From assembly GCA_031841125.1 (NCBI GenBank), contig CM063109.1, positions 65,726,914 to 65,790,913 of the forward strand: a stretch of DNA of 64,000 nt. The letters run 5' to 3'. The DNA comes from Acanthococcus lagerstroemiae. Taxonomy: Eukaryota > Arthropoda > Insecta > Hemiptera > Eriococcidae. A program made the position numbers and the translations under genes. The notes under the pieces were generated by a model that saw only the letters and a list, made by a program, of their open reading frames with translations, searched no databases and was not told the DNA's origin. The stretch's first letter is position 1; every line of letters starts with the position of its first letter. This document shows, piece by piece, positions 11,165 to 23,486 of the stretch.

Positions 11165-11696
11165 TGCATGGATTTGTTCTTTGTGGTAGGTTATCTGGAT
11201 CTTCCTGCCTTTTAGCATAGATGATACTATCCAGCTTATTAAGCTTTCCTTTGCTCCCCTTTCCCTCAGGGCTGTTTCTATTTGGTTCATGAGGGGTCGC
11301 GTCAAACGCTCCCTGCGTATCTATGAATGTTGTCGGGACATAATTTCCGCCAGTTATCCCTCTCTCAATTGCCGTAACAAGCGAGTGCAGTGATGACTCT
11401 ACTGATCTGTCTGCCCGGTATGCGTGATGATTCTCGTATAGTGGAAACCTTTCCAGGGTAACTTCTCTGAGGTGGCTGTTTAGCCTTTCCAAGGTATTTA
11501 ACATGAATGATGAGAGACTTACCGAGGATTTAGCCTTACAGGGGTCTCTGCCTTGTTCGGACAACAAAAACACCACTCTTACATCCTTCCGCAGTTTTGG
11601 ATGGTGGATGTTTTTACAGAAGCAAATATACGTGCACTTAAAACCAGATGAACAGCAGTGCTGACGAAGTGATCTCGGACAGAAACGTATTTTCAT
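11165..11696 (-). pseudogene. LINE reverse-transcriptase fragment (Jockey-like superfamily)
   Basis: The minus strand encodes, in order, VVFLLSEQGRDP, SLSSFMLNTLERL, HHAYRADRSVESSLHSL and TTFIDTQGAFDAT. These match the N-terminal fingers and palm of non-LTR reverse transcriptases, where the last block corresponds to motif A (F-x-D-I-x-G-A-F-D). The frame stays open, but the Y-A-D-D catalytic motif C lies downstream and is absent here. It may belong to the same family as the CCHC tail at 7.7-9.0 kb. In life this enzyme copies the element's RNA at the target site. Confidence 0.8.
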
Positions 11697-11699
11697 AAC

Positions 11700-13250
11700 T
11701 TTACGAGCTCCCTGGCTTGCCCTGTGTTACCGATGGAGCGGCAAAATGAAAACGGAAAATATTTTAAGAATTCGAAAATTACAAACGAGTTATATTTAAA
11801 TGCCGGAGCGGTTTAAAAATTGAAAGAATGCTGGAGCTGGGTAAGCGCGCGGTCACGGTGCACGTATAGGAAAAGTAGCTCGAAAATCCGAACAGTTGTT
11901 GGAAACGAGTGGACACACCAAACCAGTCTGGTGCAGGTCGAAAATTACGCGCAGGAAGTCGAATTCATCAATGGAAAAAATTACAGTTATCTTATCCCTC
12001 TGGTCCTCCCAAGTACCCCGTTTCGAAGATACTTCTTCCGATCGGCTTACGTAAGAAGTAAATTTCCGAGAACCAGCGGTCACCGTATTGTCCACCTCGG
12101 CCCGATCACAAACCGGCCGAATGATTCACGAACAATCGTATTTACATTCGGAGTAAACAAATGACCGACTTAGTATTCGATTTCAACAAAAGCTCCGAAT
12201 AATGTTACTTTTTTCCGATGCCCGTTCTGATCGGACATAATACATGTATAAACCAAACGCGAGCATGTAACATTTTGTGTAAGACAAAATAGTTAATTTT
12301 TTGTTCTACTCTTTTATCTCTCGAGAACAATAACACAGAAATACCTCTTTAAAAACTGGATGACCTAACAACTGAAAAGTCCCGTTAGATATTTGTCAAT
12401 GCCTTATGCATGACCTTCGAGAAGATATTCAAGGGTAGCACGTGAAGAGATCACTCGCTGTACTCGGCCACAAAGATATATATACCTACTTTTTCTTCTT
12501 TTTTAATAGGCACAATGTTGTTGTGTTTTTTTTTGTTTTTTTACTTTTACTATTTTGTATACCGTGTCATAATAGTCACTTTCCCTTTTCCGCCGGTAGA
12601 AAGTGTATTTTTAATGTAGTGCTCGTATTTTTTTTTTTTCAAACATAAAAAAATAAGGTAAAGATCGCAAAATACTCAGGTCAGTTTCGTTTTCAGCATT
12701 TTTTAAAAAGGTAGTTTATATCCCAAAGGGGTTTGCGGCGATTTGCCCTTGAAAAGGGATGTACAGATGACCGGAGACAGCCGGTGGGTAATAAAATTTC
12801 GTGCATTCGCGAATCTCACTTTTAACGGCATTTGTATGCGAGCCGGCGCCGTGGGGTGGAGGCATTTTCAGCCTCGAAGACCTGTCTAGTTTCCTTTCAA
12901 ACTGGTATCACAAATCAACGGCGAACACGATTTGTACTTGTTAATCTGGCTGGTTTTTTTGACCGATACACACGAATTTTTTGCTTCTCTGTCTATAGCT
13001 CTTAATGCGGATGGATCGCCGATAAAGGTGAATGAAGACGAGGCGTTTTTATTGCCTCAAATCGAATCTTGACTTGTGTCGGATCGTTCTAGAAACAGTT
13101 TTGTTTTCAAAGCGCGAAGTTAGAATGTTTGAACTTATTATTACACACTGTCAGCGGCATAGCTAGATTCATCTGGCTGGAAGTTTCCATAAGTTTTCAT
13201 TCGTAGACAGCAGGCGATAGGAGGGAGACATTATTTGATCAGTTTTCGAA
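11700..13250. other. Apparently single-copy sequence, no gene recognised
   Basis: The part 11820-12170 has more CG dinucleotides and an open frame of about 114 codons, but no ATG start and no recognisable domain. Poly-T tracts lie at 12490-12550 and 12625-12640. I cannot support an exon here. Confidence 0.4.
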
Positions 13251-13264
13251 TTTGTAGTTGCAGA

Positions 13265-13600
13265 CCATCTAGTCCGGTGGAATTAGCCAAAAAAGAGGAA
13301 TAAGTGCAAAAATTCCCAAAAATCGGTATGGTGGCATGGGTGGTTAGTTAGGAACGCCGGTGAACATACTAAAAGTTTCCGAAAATCCGAGGGAGTCGGT
13401 GAGAACCAAAATGTGGTTAAGTTCAAAATTGGCAGTTTTAGCGACGTAAACTGGAGTATTAAAGCATGGCAGATCGACTGGTGCAGTTGGAATGTCGCTC
13501 ACGCCTCGGAAACATAGTTTTTGGCTACGTTGCACCTTAAAATTTCATGTTTTTGTATCAAACACAAAGAAAAATTTCGAAAAGTTTCATTTTTCAGCTT
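13265..13600 (+). repeat. Dispersed repeat family F, partial copy 1
   Basis: It shares CTAGTCCGGTGGAATTAG and GAACATACTAAAAG-type words with 19875-20350, and that segment in turn aligns with 15400-15810. The copies are in the same orientation and diverged. No coding content is seen. Confidence 0.5.
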
Positions 13601-13839
13601 CGTAACTTATTATTTATGACTCGAAAATTGGTGATTTTCAACAAAAAAAAATTAATAATTTTTTCATTGCCCCACATTTTATCTCACTTCCAGGGAATTT
13701 ATTAAATTGAAATGGGGCCAAGTCTGAAATAATCTACTTTAGTGTGGGAAGAAGTCCCATGCAATTTTCGGGTATAATACTCACTTTTGGTCCCCACGGA
13801 GAACCAAACAAGGCTCAGTCCAACAACTTTGAGCAGCTG

Positions 13840-15225
13840 TAATCTAGCCAATAATGGGCACGTCACCTATAATGAGCAATTTAGATTTCAGTTGTTTATT
13901 TTAAGATTTCTAAACGCTAATTGGCAGCACTGATTATGCCAGTTCATCTTTCTAACATAGTTGTCCTCATTGACTGCCCTAAAGGCCTAAAAAGTTGGAC
14001 CATTTTCGTGATAATAATTTTTGTTTGAAAGAGAGGATGACTGCAGTCAAAGTTTTCCGCAGCCGTTAAAAAATAATAAATTAAGGAACGAAAGAAATTT
14101 CTAGTTTCGGTAAATTGATTTATTATGCGGTAAGTAGCAGTGCACTTTATTGAAGTTGTGCTTTGATGTGCGATGCTGGGATTCATGGGAAAATGTAATG
14201 GATGCCTTTATGGTACAAGTGCCCATTATGGTGTTATCAAAATTGTCATCTGTCCAGTAATGGTCTGTGTATGCCCATTATTAGAAACAGTCCAATACTA
14301 TGCCAACTCCAATAATGGGCACGTTGCTAATAATCAACCCCAAAGGGAGAAGGAAAGGGGGAAATACCCCGGGCCCGATATTTTTAAAAGACCTGAATTT
14401 CAATGCTCACAGCTACATCATACTGTACATAAAATCAGCAATCATTCCTTATACCATGAAAGAAAGCTCTTATCCCGTAGCTTATAATTTCTTCCCATCT
14501 GACAGAAGAAAAAAATGAACTGGATGGTGGTGGGCCCGTGGAAATTTCCCCAGGCCCTCTTTTTTTCTCTACAGGGCTGTTAATAATCATTGTTTTGGTC
14601 TTACCAGGACGTAATTTCTTTCACAGCTGGCACTTATAGAGCTTGCATGTGTTTCTCATAAAGTAAGGTTGCCTAATATGGACCCTCCCCTAATACGGAC
14701 CCCTCGATGATCTCCGATGTTCTTAGCGCTCTCTGGCCGGAAACAATGTATGTTGTACAGTTCAAGTCACAGATCAAATCCATCCAAAAAGTAGCATCCC
14801 GCAAGCCAATAAAAAATTTAGTGCTGAAAAACGAAAATTGATAATCGAATTTTTTTCGGGTCTCATGTTTTCAGCTATAAATTTGAAGAAAAATTGATAT
14901 AAAATTTTTCAGATTCATATAAAGTGTAGTTCATTTCAAGCCCACTTATTACATTTTTCATCATTTTTCCTTGTGTCCATTATTGGGTGCCCATTACTGG
15001 ATTTTCAAATTTTTCAGTGCCCATTATTAGCCAAAATTATGGTCGTCTTTAAGACCAATTTTAGATACTAATTTTAGCTCTTTCCTCCCATTCAAAGGCA
15101 AACTTATGGAGAAATTTATCCTTCATTCTGTAATTTTTGTCTCACATTCGCAAGTTGATCCAATAAAATTAAAAAAAATATTTACGGGAAAAAATTGCTT
15201 AAGATGCCCATTATTGGCTAGGTTA
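13840..15225. mobile_element. DNA element with TAACCTAGCCAATAATGGGCA inverted ends and internal motif copies
   Basis: Left end 13840-13860 and right end 15205-15225 are inverted and match in 20 of 21 positions. Inside, the word CCCATTATT or its reverse occurs at least six more times (near 14222, 14273, 14311, 14968, 14977 and 15022). A TA at both borders could be a 2-bp target duplication, which would suggest a mariner-type element. A hAT miniature element is nested at 14335-14579. Confidence 0.65.
14335..14579 (+). mobile_element. hAT miniature element, family C, copy 1
   Basis: The ends are CAACCCCAAAGGGAG and, in reverse, CAGCCCTGTAGAGA. The flanks CTAATAAT (14327-14334) and TTAATAAT (14580-14587) match in 7 of 8 positions, a hAT-type duplication. 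The interior matches 16344-16608 in reverse. Confidence 0.8.
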
Positions 15226-15399
15226 CCTTATCTGAAGTATTCTTGAAATTTTTTTTCGCAATACCCTTAAAAATCATTCACTGTCCTAAACCATATTTCT
15301 GATAAACTTTTGGTTTTTATATAAACCAGATTTTTGCTTCTCCTGAAAAGTGTGAAAAATGGACTTAATCCTTTTTAGGTCTCATTAATTCAAGTGAAG

Positions 15400-15810
15400 T
15401 TTCGCCTTTCTCCAGGCAGTCAAATAGGTCTACAAAATTGAATTCTAGATGATACGTTCGATCAGTATTCATCCAATCGAAAAATGTTTCAAACAAAACA
15501 TTTTCCCTGTCAGTTTCACGCTGTGAAATTTCCTTGTAATTTTTTCGTGACCACCCCAGAATTGTTGTTAGGAGGGTTCAAAATGACCGTTTACACGGAT
15601 ATCCATGAACGCAAGTCTTATGGGGAAAAACTTTGAATTTTCAACATTCGCCCAGTGTCACGAGGTTGCTAATTATATCTCTGAGCGTGTTTCTTTACTT
15701 CCTCCTGTACCAATCCCTAAAAACTTTTCTCTTCCTTTCTGCCTGAATCCTGAGAAACCATCACACATTCTGTTTTACCGTTTTCTGTTACTATTAGAAA
15801 GGATTTTAAC
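15400..15810 (+). repeat. Dispersed repeat family F, copy 2
   Basis: The words GTCAAATAGGTCTACAAAATT and AAATGTTTC align with GTCAAACAGGTCCACAAAATT and AAATGTTTC at about 19985-20050, and the later part with 20200-20340. No coding content is seen. Confidence 0.55.
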
Positions 15811-15831
15811 ACCCGCTTTTTCCACCCTGTT

Positions 15832-16213
15832 CAGGGTGTCTACAGGTGCTGAAAAGTCCTGAATTTTGAAAGTAGGTCCTAAAGACCTAAAAAGTGCTAA
15901 AATTAAAAAAAAAAAATGAAAAGTCCTTCATTTTTGTTAGTACACACGGGTAATCAAAAATTAATTTTACGCGGTTATTATGATTGGTCATTATAAAATG
16001 TAGCGTAGCGCTGAATCTATATTCACAATGAGGGGGAAGTGGGGGTGGGGGTGGGCAAAAAGGAGGGAGGGGGATAAACAATTTGAAACAAAATATAAAA
16101 AATAAAAATAGCTGCACACTCGGGGAAAAGATAGAAAATATGTCGGTTATAGTCCTGCAGAGGGTCCTGAAAAAGTACTTCATTTTTACTTTTTTATTTC
16201 CATAGACATCCTG
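15832..16213. mobile_element. Short inverted-repeat DNA element with CAGGGTGTCTA ends
   Basis: Left end CAGGGTGTCTACAGG, right end in reverse CAGGATGTCTATGG. CTGTT occurs directly outside both ends and may be a 5-bp duplication. The interior is AT-rich with repeated AAGTCCT and GTCCTGAAAA words. The superfamily is uncertain. Confidence 0.6.
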
Positions 16214-16343
16214 CTGTTGCGTTTTCAAATTCGGACTTATATTTTTTGACGGGCCCTAATGAATATCATATCAGTGGTTTTAAGGTTAGTGAATTATTTT
16301 TGATGAGATTTCATTTTCGCGTAAAAATTGGTGCACGTGGGGT

Positions 16344-16608
16344 CAGCCCCGTAGAGAGAAAAATAGGACCCGGGGGATTTTCCACGGGCCCCCCTCCTTC
16401 CAGTTCATTTTTTTCTTGTCAGGTGGGAAAACATTATAAGCAACGGGATAAGAGGTTTCTTTCATGGTGTAAAAAGTGATTGCTGATTTGATGTACAGTA
16501 GGATGCAGTCGTAAGCGTTGAAATTCAGGTCTTTTAAAAATATCGGGCCCTCCTGAAAGTCCGGGCCCGGGGTGTTTCCCCCTTTCCCCCTCTCTCTCAA
16601 TAAGGTTG
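16344..16608 (-). mobile_element. hAT miniature element, family C, copy 2 (reverse)
   Basis: Left end CAGCCCCGTAGAGAG. The right end in reverse begins CAACCTTATTGAGAG. The flanks CGTGGGGT (16336-16343) and CATGGGGT (16609-16616) match in 7 of 8 positions. The interior is the reverse of 14335-14579. Confidence 0.82.
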
Positions 16609-16859
16609 CATGGGGTAGTGTGGAAAGAGGCTCAAAAGTAGAAAAATCAATAAGTTTAGTAAGTATTTGTTCTTTAAATAGATATAAATATTCTGCATGA
16701 TGAAATATTCTGAATTCATTGACCTCGAAAGTCTAGTTATCGATATCTTAATGTTTTTTTCTCCTCGTACAAATTCGAAAGGATCTTGACAGTCTTCAAA
16801 AATGTGATAAAACATGTAAAACACAAAATTTTGAAAATAGTGGAATTGAGAAGTGCGAG

Positions 16860-17345
16860 GAAGTTGTCTGAAAAAGATGCCGGGGATGGGTAAGTATTAG
16901 GGCCTAAAAGCAGGTCGGCTGTCAGTTTGCATCTGATTTGGTTATAAAAATTGATGTCTGAAAAATGACCAAAATGCTACGTGCCCCCCTCCCCTCATAA
17001 TGCTTATGTTATAGTATAATAGCAAATAGTGTTATTTTCGAACTCCCCCTCCCTCCTGAAAGTTCTTGGTGTGTAACCTTTCTCGGGTGAAATTTTGTTA
17101 AATATAATTTTTATTTGAAATATTTTCTTCCAGATTAGTTTGTAATATTTTTCAAAATAACTAATATTGGAGGAGGTAGGCTTATCTCGCCACCGCAAAA
17201 GAGGTCCTTTCCGATTTTGTGTGGCTTTTCTTCTAATACTTGGGAGATCTACAGGTACAATTTTCGTCCAACCTCAGCTTATTGACAGATTTTTTTTTTA
17301 ATTCCCGTTTTCTATTCTTATTTGCTTAGACTAAGGAGTAAACTG
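16860..17345 (+). repeat. Large dispersed repeat, E segment, copy 1
   Basis: In the same order as 20940-21475 and 63370-63830 it shows: a TTTGCATCTGATTTGGTTA block, a C-rich stretch, a CCGCAAAAGAGGTCC-like block, CCGATTTTGTGTGG, and TTTGCTTAGACTA. The three copies are in the same orientation and strongly diverged. No protein domain was seen. Confidence 0.6.
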
Positions 17346-19376
17346 TAATTGTTATTCTATGAGAAAGTTCCGCTATGTTTCAGTAATTATAAAATGGTAA
17401 TTGGCAATTTTAAAAAGGAACGTTTGGGCAGTTGTAAATTGTAATCATACTCCACAAGGGTGGAACAAAAAAAAAGAGCAGTTGCGCATCTTGGTGATGA
17501 ACCTTCCTGGAAATTGCGGTACACAAGTAATGCCGGCTATTTCATTGAAAAATTTAGGTGTCACCCATGGAGCTGAAAATTTTGAGAATTTTAAATGTGA
17601 GGTATAATCAAGAAACGGGATTAAGCAGAGACCGCGCGGAAGCCTGTGGCTGGGTGAGGGAGGAGGTTGAGGTCTTAAAATTTAACAACCAATGTCTCAA
17701 AATTTTAGCATTATACAATTTTTTTAAAGTAAAGGTATTAATATATAATGAAGGTAGAGCTGGGTGAAAAACAGGAAAAAAATATTTTAGATTCTTCAGG
17801 ACTGTCCGCAGAACTAAGTGCAGTAAAAGTCAACATTGCTCTCATTTTTTTCTCTAGACTTGTGAAAGATACTTTCGAAATTTATAGACATGTCTGGAAG
17901 AGGCTTAAAGTATTTGATAAAGCGTGAGTGAATCTGAAAAAATTTTATAAATAATCTTAAAGTAAATAAGTCTGAAATAGTTTTGAAATGTGCTAAATTG
18001 TCTGGAAAAGTCCAAAGTCCAAAACACGTATAAATGAGCTGCAAAAGAAGCTTAACTAAGTGTAAGACGGTCTTAAGCCAGTCTGACCTAGTCTTAAAAG
18101 AGTCTTAGCGAGTTTGAATGGAGCCTTGGAGAGTTCAATTCATTCTTCTTGAGGCACAGGTTACCTTGAAACAATTTTACTGAGATTCTATTTTTATTTT
18201 CTTCTAATATTTTCTTGAATAGATTAAATTGGTCTGAAAAAACAACGACTTTTTTTTTTTAGTCTTTTAATTTTAATTTTTCATTAGTTAACAAAATTTT
18301 TACATATTCAGTTGAAAAAATTATAACCTCTGCCTCAAACACGTTACTCAGTATGAGACTGGTATGAAAGTTTTCAAGGGTCTTTTCAAATTTGTTTCAG
18401 GTTGGCTCAGAAATTCAGCACTTCTATCAAGATTTTTTATAACCTTTCGTAACATGATTAGAAATTCTCAAGACTTCTCAAAACTCACTTGAAACGCTTT
18501 AAAGCTTATTCAAGACTCTGTAAGACTCTTTCAGACTTATTCAAGACTTAGAAACTGTCAAAAATTTCCCGTACTATTTTAAGATTTCTTGAAATTCTTC
18601 AATACCCCTACAAACAAACGTATTCGAGATTCTGTAAGACGAAGATTCTTTGAGGCTCTTTGAGACTCCTGCAGACTGGTCTGGAATTCATCTATCGGTA
18701 ATAATACGTATCCCATTAGCATTTTCAATTGATATTTTTCCTCTCCCAAAGGGACAATTGCCGCATTTCTTTCGCCGTCTATTTGCACCCAGATGAGAGT
18801 CATACGTACGATATATAGAGAGACGATTTGAATTCTCACATTATAGATGGATGACGTGTGTAATTTCTTAGTATGTATATCGTAGTTGGCGTAAATAAGG
18901 CTCAATTTAGCGGTGCAAAAAAATTAGGAACACTTCGAAGTTCAACTGAGGTCGACGGAGAGCACTGGAAGTCCCATTGCTCATTCATGTTCTCGGAAGT
19001 TCCTAACTTTCTTTCGTGGGATTTCTTCGTGTATTTTGAAAGCAAAAGTGGTTCTTTCCGACGTTAATATAGTCATTATTGCATCCAGATGAAACCGTTA
19101 TTTGGAGGACCAAATTCTGTAGGTTGCTGATCTTTTACCAGAGATAGCGTTTTTTGTAGGTTCTAGACAGAACTAGACGACAAAATCGAAATCGAATGGA
19201 AGAAAGTTGAATAAGTTTTTCCTTCTGCCAATTTGTAACTATTACACACGATTATGTGTTTCATTCTTCATAATAATTCTACAAATTGATATTGAATGAT
19301 TTTGAAATAAAAACTGTTACTAGTATTGAAGACGAAGCAAATTAGTCCTATTTCGACTCATTTCAAGACTCGTCAA
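17346..19376. repeat. Intergenic DNA rich in AAGACTC/AGTCTT quasi-repeats
   Basis: Between about 17800 and 18680 the words AAGACT, AGTCTT, GACTC and TCAAGAC recur irregularly every 10-15 bases. The same texture is seen at 46050-46420 and, weaker, at 1290-1370. The remainder has no recognisable gene. Confidence 0.5.
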
Positions 19377-19680
19377 CGGGGACGTACCGAAGAGTTTTTC
19401 CGGGGTGGGGGGGGGGGGAATAAAAATTGTGAAAGTCCCAACTGACTCAATTCAGAATTCCCAAGTATCAAAGCAAAAAAAGAAAACCTTTTGACCTGGT
19501 GGATTTTCCCAACTGAAAATTCCCAAGTATCATTGCAAAATAAGAAAAACTTTTTGACTTGTTGGGTTTTCCCAACTTCTCAACTCAATTCCCAAGTATC
19601 AAAGCAAAAAAAAAAAACCTTTTAACTTGTTGGATTTTCCCAACTCGCCTGACTGAAACGGTAAACCGGCAAATTCTTTA
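19377..19680 (+). mobile_element. hAT miniature element, family A, copy 3 (right end lost)
   Basis: Left end CGGGGACGTACCGAAG, then an 11-base G run. Three units containing CCCAAGTATCA..., AAAACCTTTT and TGGATTTTCCCAA follow. The right terminal CGTCCCTG is not found, so the copy looks truncated. Confidence 0.75.
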
Positions 19681-19874
19681 ACTTGTTAGTTTTTGCATCA
19701 TTAACAAAGGTACCAAAAATCTCGCGAATAAAAGCTGTGTTAAAGGAAAATTGCATTTTTCTTTTTGGAGGGATCCTTTGTTGAATTTCAATACTTTTTC
19801 AATACGGGTAAATATTTTAGAGGGGACGATATTTTACTTATGATATCAGGATGTAAAAAGGAAATAAATGAGAT

Positions 19875-20350
19875 TAGTCCAGTGGAATTAGGAAAAATAA
19901 ATACGAAAATTCCTGAGAATCTGAATTTTGACGTAGATCGCCCGCTTAGCCTATCGGTCAACATATTAAAAGTGTCCTCCACGAAGTCAAACAGGTCCAC
20001 AAAATTACACTTTTGAATGATGAGTCGATAAATATTCGTACAATCAAGAAATGTTTCTCGCTCAGTTTTACGTAGGGAAAGTTCTTTGACATTTTTTCGT
20101 AACTATCGCAGACTTGTGTTGGAGGGGGGGGGGGAGGTAGTTTTGAATGACCTTTCACACTCATTTGAATTTTTCGTATTTTCCAATGTCACAAGGTTCA
20201 GCAAACAGTGAGGTTACTAATTACCAGCCCCTACATCTTCTTCTACCGATGCCTAAACTTTTTTCTCCCTCCTCCCACCAATCTTGAGAAGCCATACTCT
20301 ACACTTCGTATTTTTCTATGTTTTATCATAGTACTATTTTCAAGCTTTTG
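19875..20350 (+). repeat. Dispersed repeat family F, copy 3
   Basis: It aligns with 13265-13370 at its start (CCAGTGGAATTAGG, CAACATATTAAAAG) and with 15400-15810 through the rest. It contains a G run near 20125-20133. No coding content is seen. Confidence 0.55.
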
Positions 20351-20939
20351 TAACAATTTCATTCTTGGCAACATGTTTAGGTCTGGTAGTGGATAAGGGT
20401 TACCTCCCCCTTCTACAGGACGATTATTCTTCATATCATGACTCATATTTATGTTATTTGGGAGTTTCTTGGGTGGAGGAGGGAGACGGGGTTGAAGGGA
20501 TGACAGTTGAGATTCTTTCAAGAAGTTGTAACATGGTAAGACCTATTTCAAGAAGAAGAAATATGTTTTATGTGTTTTCTTTAAAAATGCGTTTTGAAAA
20601 ATAAATAGGGATGAGAAAATTAATCCATTTGCCCCAGTTCAAATTTACATAACACATTTCTTCAATAGATTTAAACAAAATTCAAGTTTAAAAACATTCC
20701 AGGTTATCCTTTTTTTGCTGTAGAAATCAATATCCTAGATAAAATTATGTATTTTACATGCACTTCTCCATATAAGTGTTTAAAAGTCATGCACTATACC
20801 TTTTAATTTTTTTTAACCTACATAGAATCAGTTTCGGGTGTAAATCTACTAAATAATCGACATTGTTTTATCCAAATGTTTGAGGAAAATCTTATTGCAC
20901 AAATCCAAGAAATTCTTGAATGGAAGTCTTCAACGATTC

Positions 20940-22310
20940 TTTAAACCTAAAAAAACACAATGTTGAAAGGGGTGAGGCGGAGTACTCGGAGGATATTCCA
21001 GAGATGACCTGCAGGTGCTCGGAAGCATGTCCAATGTCAGTTCACCTCCTATCTGGCCATAAAAATTGGTTACACCGAAAAATTGATCAAAATTCCAAGT
21101 ATACTCCCGTACAGGCTGTGTTAACGTATAGCAGCAAAATAGGTCATTTTCAAACCCCCCTGTCTGAAAATGTTGGGAGGATTACGAGAAAATTGAATTT
21201 ATGAAAAATTTTTATAGGTTTATTTTTTGTTTATAAGATTTTTCTTTGAATGTAATAGTTCTCAATATTTCTGAAAAAAAAAATTAATAATAATAATAAT
21301 AATTTTGAGGGGTCAATCTCGCTATCACAAAAGAAGCTCCCCCGATTTTGTGTGGATTTTTCCAAGACTCTGGTGCCTTATACGGATAGTTTCTATCCAG
21401 TTTATTATCGGGGGGAAAAAATTTCAATTTTTTTTTATTTGCCTAGACCACCAGATTTCTTTTACAGGTTAAGTCACAAAAAACGATTTCAGCTTTTCAC
21501 ATAAAACAACACTAATCGCCAGAACGCATACATTGGTGCATTTAAAATGATCTAAAGTTAAAAAGTGATCATATAAAATGAAATTGAAATTTTTATGATT
21601 CGCTGAAACTGGTTAAATTCAGGACTTACCTGTTTTATTCACCACCGCAACCATAACCAGATTCGAATTTGAAAATGTTGCTCAAAAACTGATAACTGAT
21701 TACTTTTCAAATGTATTTCCCCAAATGGCAACTTGTGTCTTTTGGTTTAAAAACTCGCAACTCAAAATTTTGTTGAAAGCAAACAAGTTTTATGTGTCCC
21801 GCCAGGGAAGAGAGTGGGTCAAGCTTAACTTATCATTCCCTATAAGGAAAATCTGCAGTTTTGCTTTTAAGCTTCCAAAATGTCGAGTTCGGTTGATTTG
21901 ACAGTAAAAAATCACTTTCATTAGTGTAAGGATGAAGTACCTACCGAGAATTTTGAGAAAGAATCAATCCAAAGGTCAATGGTCTCTGTTGAATTTGAGG
22001 TAAATAGTATACTGTTCTGAACTTTGAACAACACAGACCACAGAAACGAAACTAAAAGTATAAAAACGATTGTTTACTTGGATTTTGGAAACGCTAAAAC
22101 CATTTATGAAATTTCTCCTGAAGTTTCTACTGAGAGAGCAGAACCTAGAAATTATTACCAATGATACCGGAGTCACTGAATTCGTTTTTCAGGCTATTTA
22201 CGATAATCCCTATCAATAAGGTCCATAGGGAAATGGACAAGACAATTTCATCAATATTCAACATTGTTTCAATTTATGTCATTAATTGGGTTTCGGAATC
22301 GCTGTCATTT
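20940..22310 (+). repeat. Large dispersed repeat, E segment then D segment, copy 2
   Basis: The E segment (20940-21475) matches 16860-17345 and 63370-63830. The D segment (about 21790-22310) matches 61440-61990, with AAGGTCAATGGTCTCTGTT, GAACAACACAGACCACAGAAAC and CATTTATGAA. The order E-D here and D...E near the window end suggests one large unit present in tandem or permuted form. Confidence 0.6.
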
Positions 22311-23210
22311 TTACTGTAACCCTTACGAACAGTGGTCTAGGAAGCAGGGGCATAGTGTATTCAGTTTTTAAGTTCCGGTTTCATTATAGAGCTTTCAAAG
22401 AGCTATTTCATTTTGTCGTCGGTTGTACAATTTGGGAATACTCAGGTATATCACTGAGTTTTTCAATAACCCGGTATTTTCGGTAAAAGTCCGCGAAAGA
22501 AATTTCTTTCTGCGCTAAGAGTTTGTAACTGCATCACATTTACAAATAAATCCCCGTGAGATCGCCTTTCCATGATCATTAGTATCACGGCGACCGATTA
22601 TGTTGAGGTGAGAAAATCCTTTTCGCACCAGGTGTACTCCTAAAAGGTAGTTTTTTTCCTCTTTTTATTAAAAAATTAACCTTGGATTCGAAAAAGAAAA
22701 CGTTCCCCTGGGTATACACCACCATTCAAGCTGAGTTGACGAATAGATACTTACTTTTTTTTTCGTAAAGGAAGTAGAAAAAGGGAATCAGGACGAACAA
22801 AGGAACTGATCGACGAAATTTTTTAAACATAATCCAGAAACGGGACAGCACACTTACTAACTAGGTTGTCCGTACCTAATATCAGATAAGAACGGCGGAT
22901 CAATACACGCATATTTCGGTCGTATCTCAGTCTTCAATTTGCAGCCCAAAGAATAGCTCAGAAGTAAGCTACGAAGAGGACAATTTTGAAAAATGAGTTT
23001 TGATTTTTTTTAACCCAGGAGGGCCTCTAAATATTTCGTTTGTAACCAGAGCCGAAGCAGATCATTTATATTAAAAGGAAGAAAATTCGAATGATTCTCT
23101 CGAAAATCATTCATCGCAATTCCTGTCGCGCAAGCAATTTTTCTTATTACTTGTATTGTTGATCTTCAAAACTTCGTCATTCAAACACGTCGGAGTAGCC
23201 TATTCACGTG
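22311..23210. other. No gene recognised
   Basis: I find no domain, RNA gene or clear repeat in this stretch beyond short homopolymers. Confidence 0.4.
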
Positions 23211-23486
23211 CAGAGACGAAACTTGATTTTCAGTTGGAGGGGGGGGGGGGTGAAAAGGAAAATTTGCCGATAAACTTTTTTGAAAACTAAAAATTCGCCG
23301 ACAAATTTTTTTTAATTTGAAAATTTGCCAATTTTTCAATCAAAATATTTTTTAATTGAAAAAATAATAATTATAAAAAACAGACGTTCTCAGAAAATGA
23401 GAAATTCAAATGAACAGTTTCAAAATCTGCCGACTGCCAAATTATTGGGGGTGTTTCACCTCCCTCCACCCATGGTTTCGTCTTTG
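23211..23486 (+). mobile_element. Miniature inverted-repeat element, family R, copy 2
   Basis: Left end CAGAGACGAAACTTGA; right end in reverse CAAAGACGAAACCATGG. It has a G run near 23238 and the shared words AAATTTGCCGA, TCAAATGAACAGTTTC and CTGCCAAATTATTGGGG. No clean target duplication is seen. Confidence 0.75.

Noticed and set aside
11820..12164. 114-codon open frame in a less AT-rich stretch
   Set aside because: It has no ATG at its start, no domain, and the opposite strand is also open. Not enough for an exon call.
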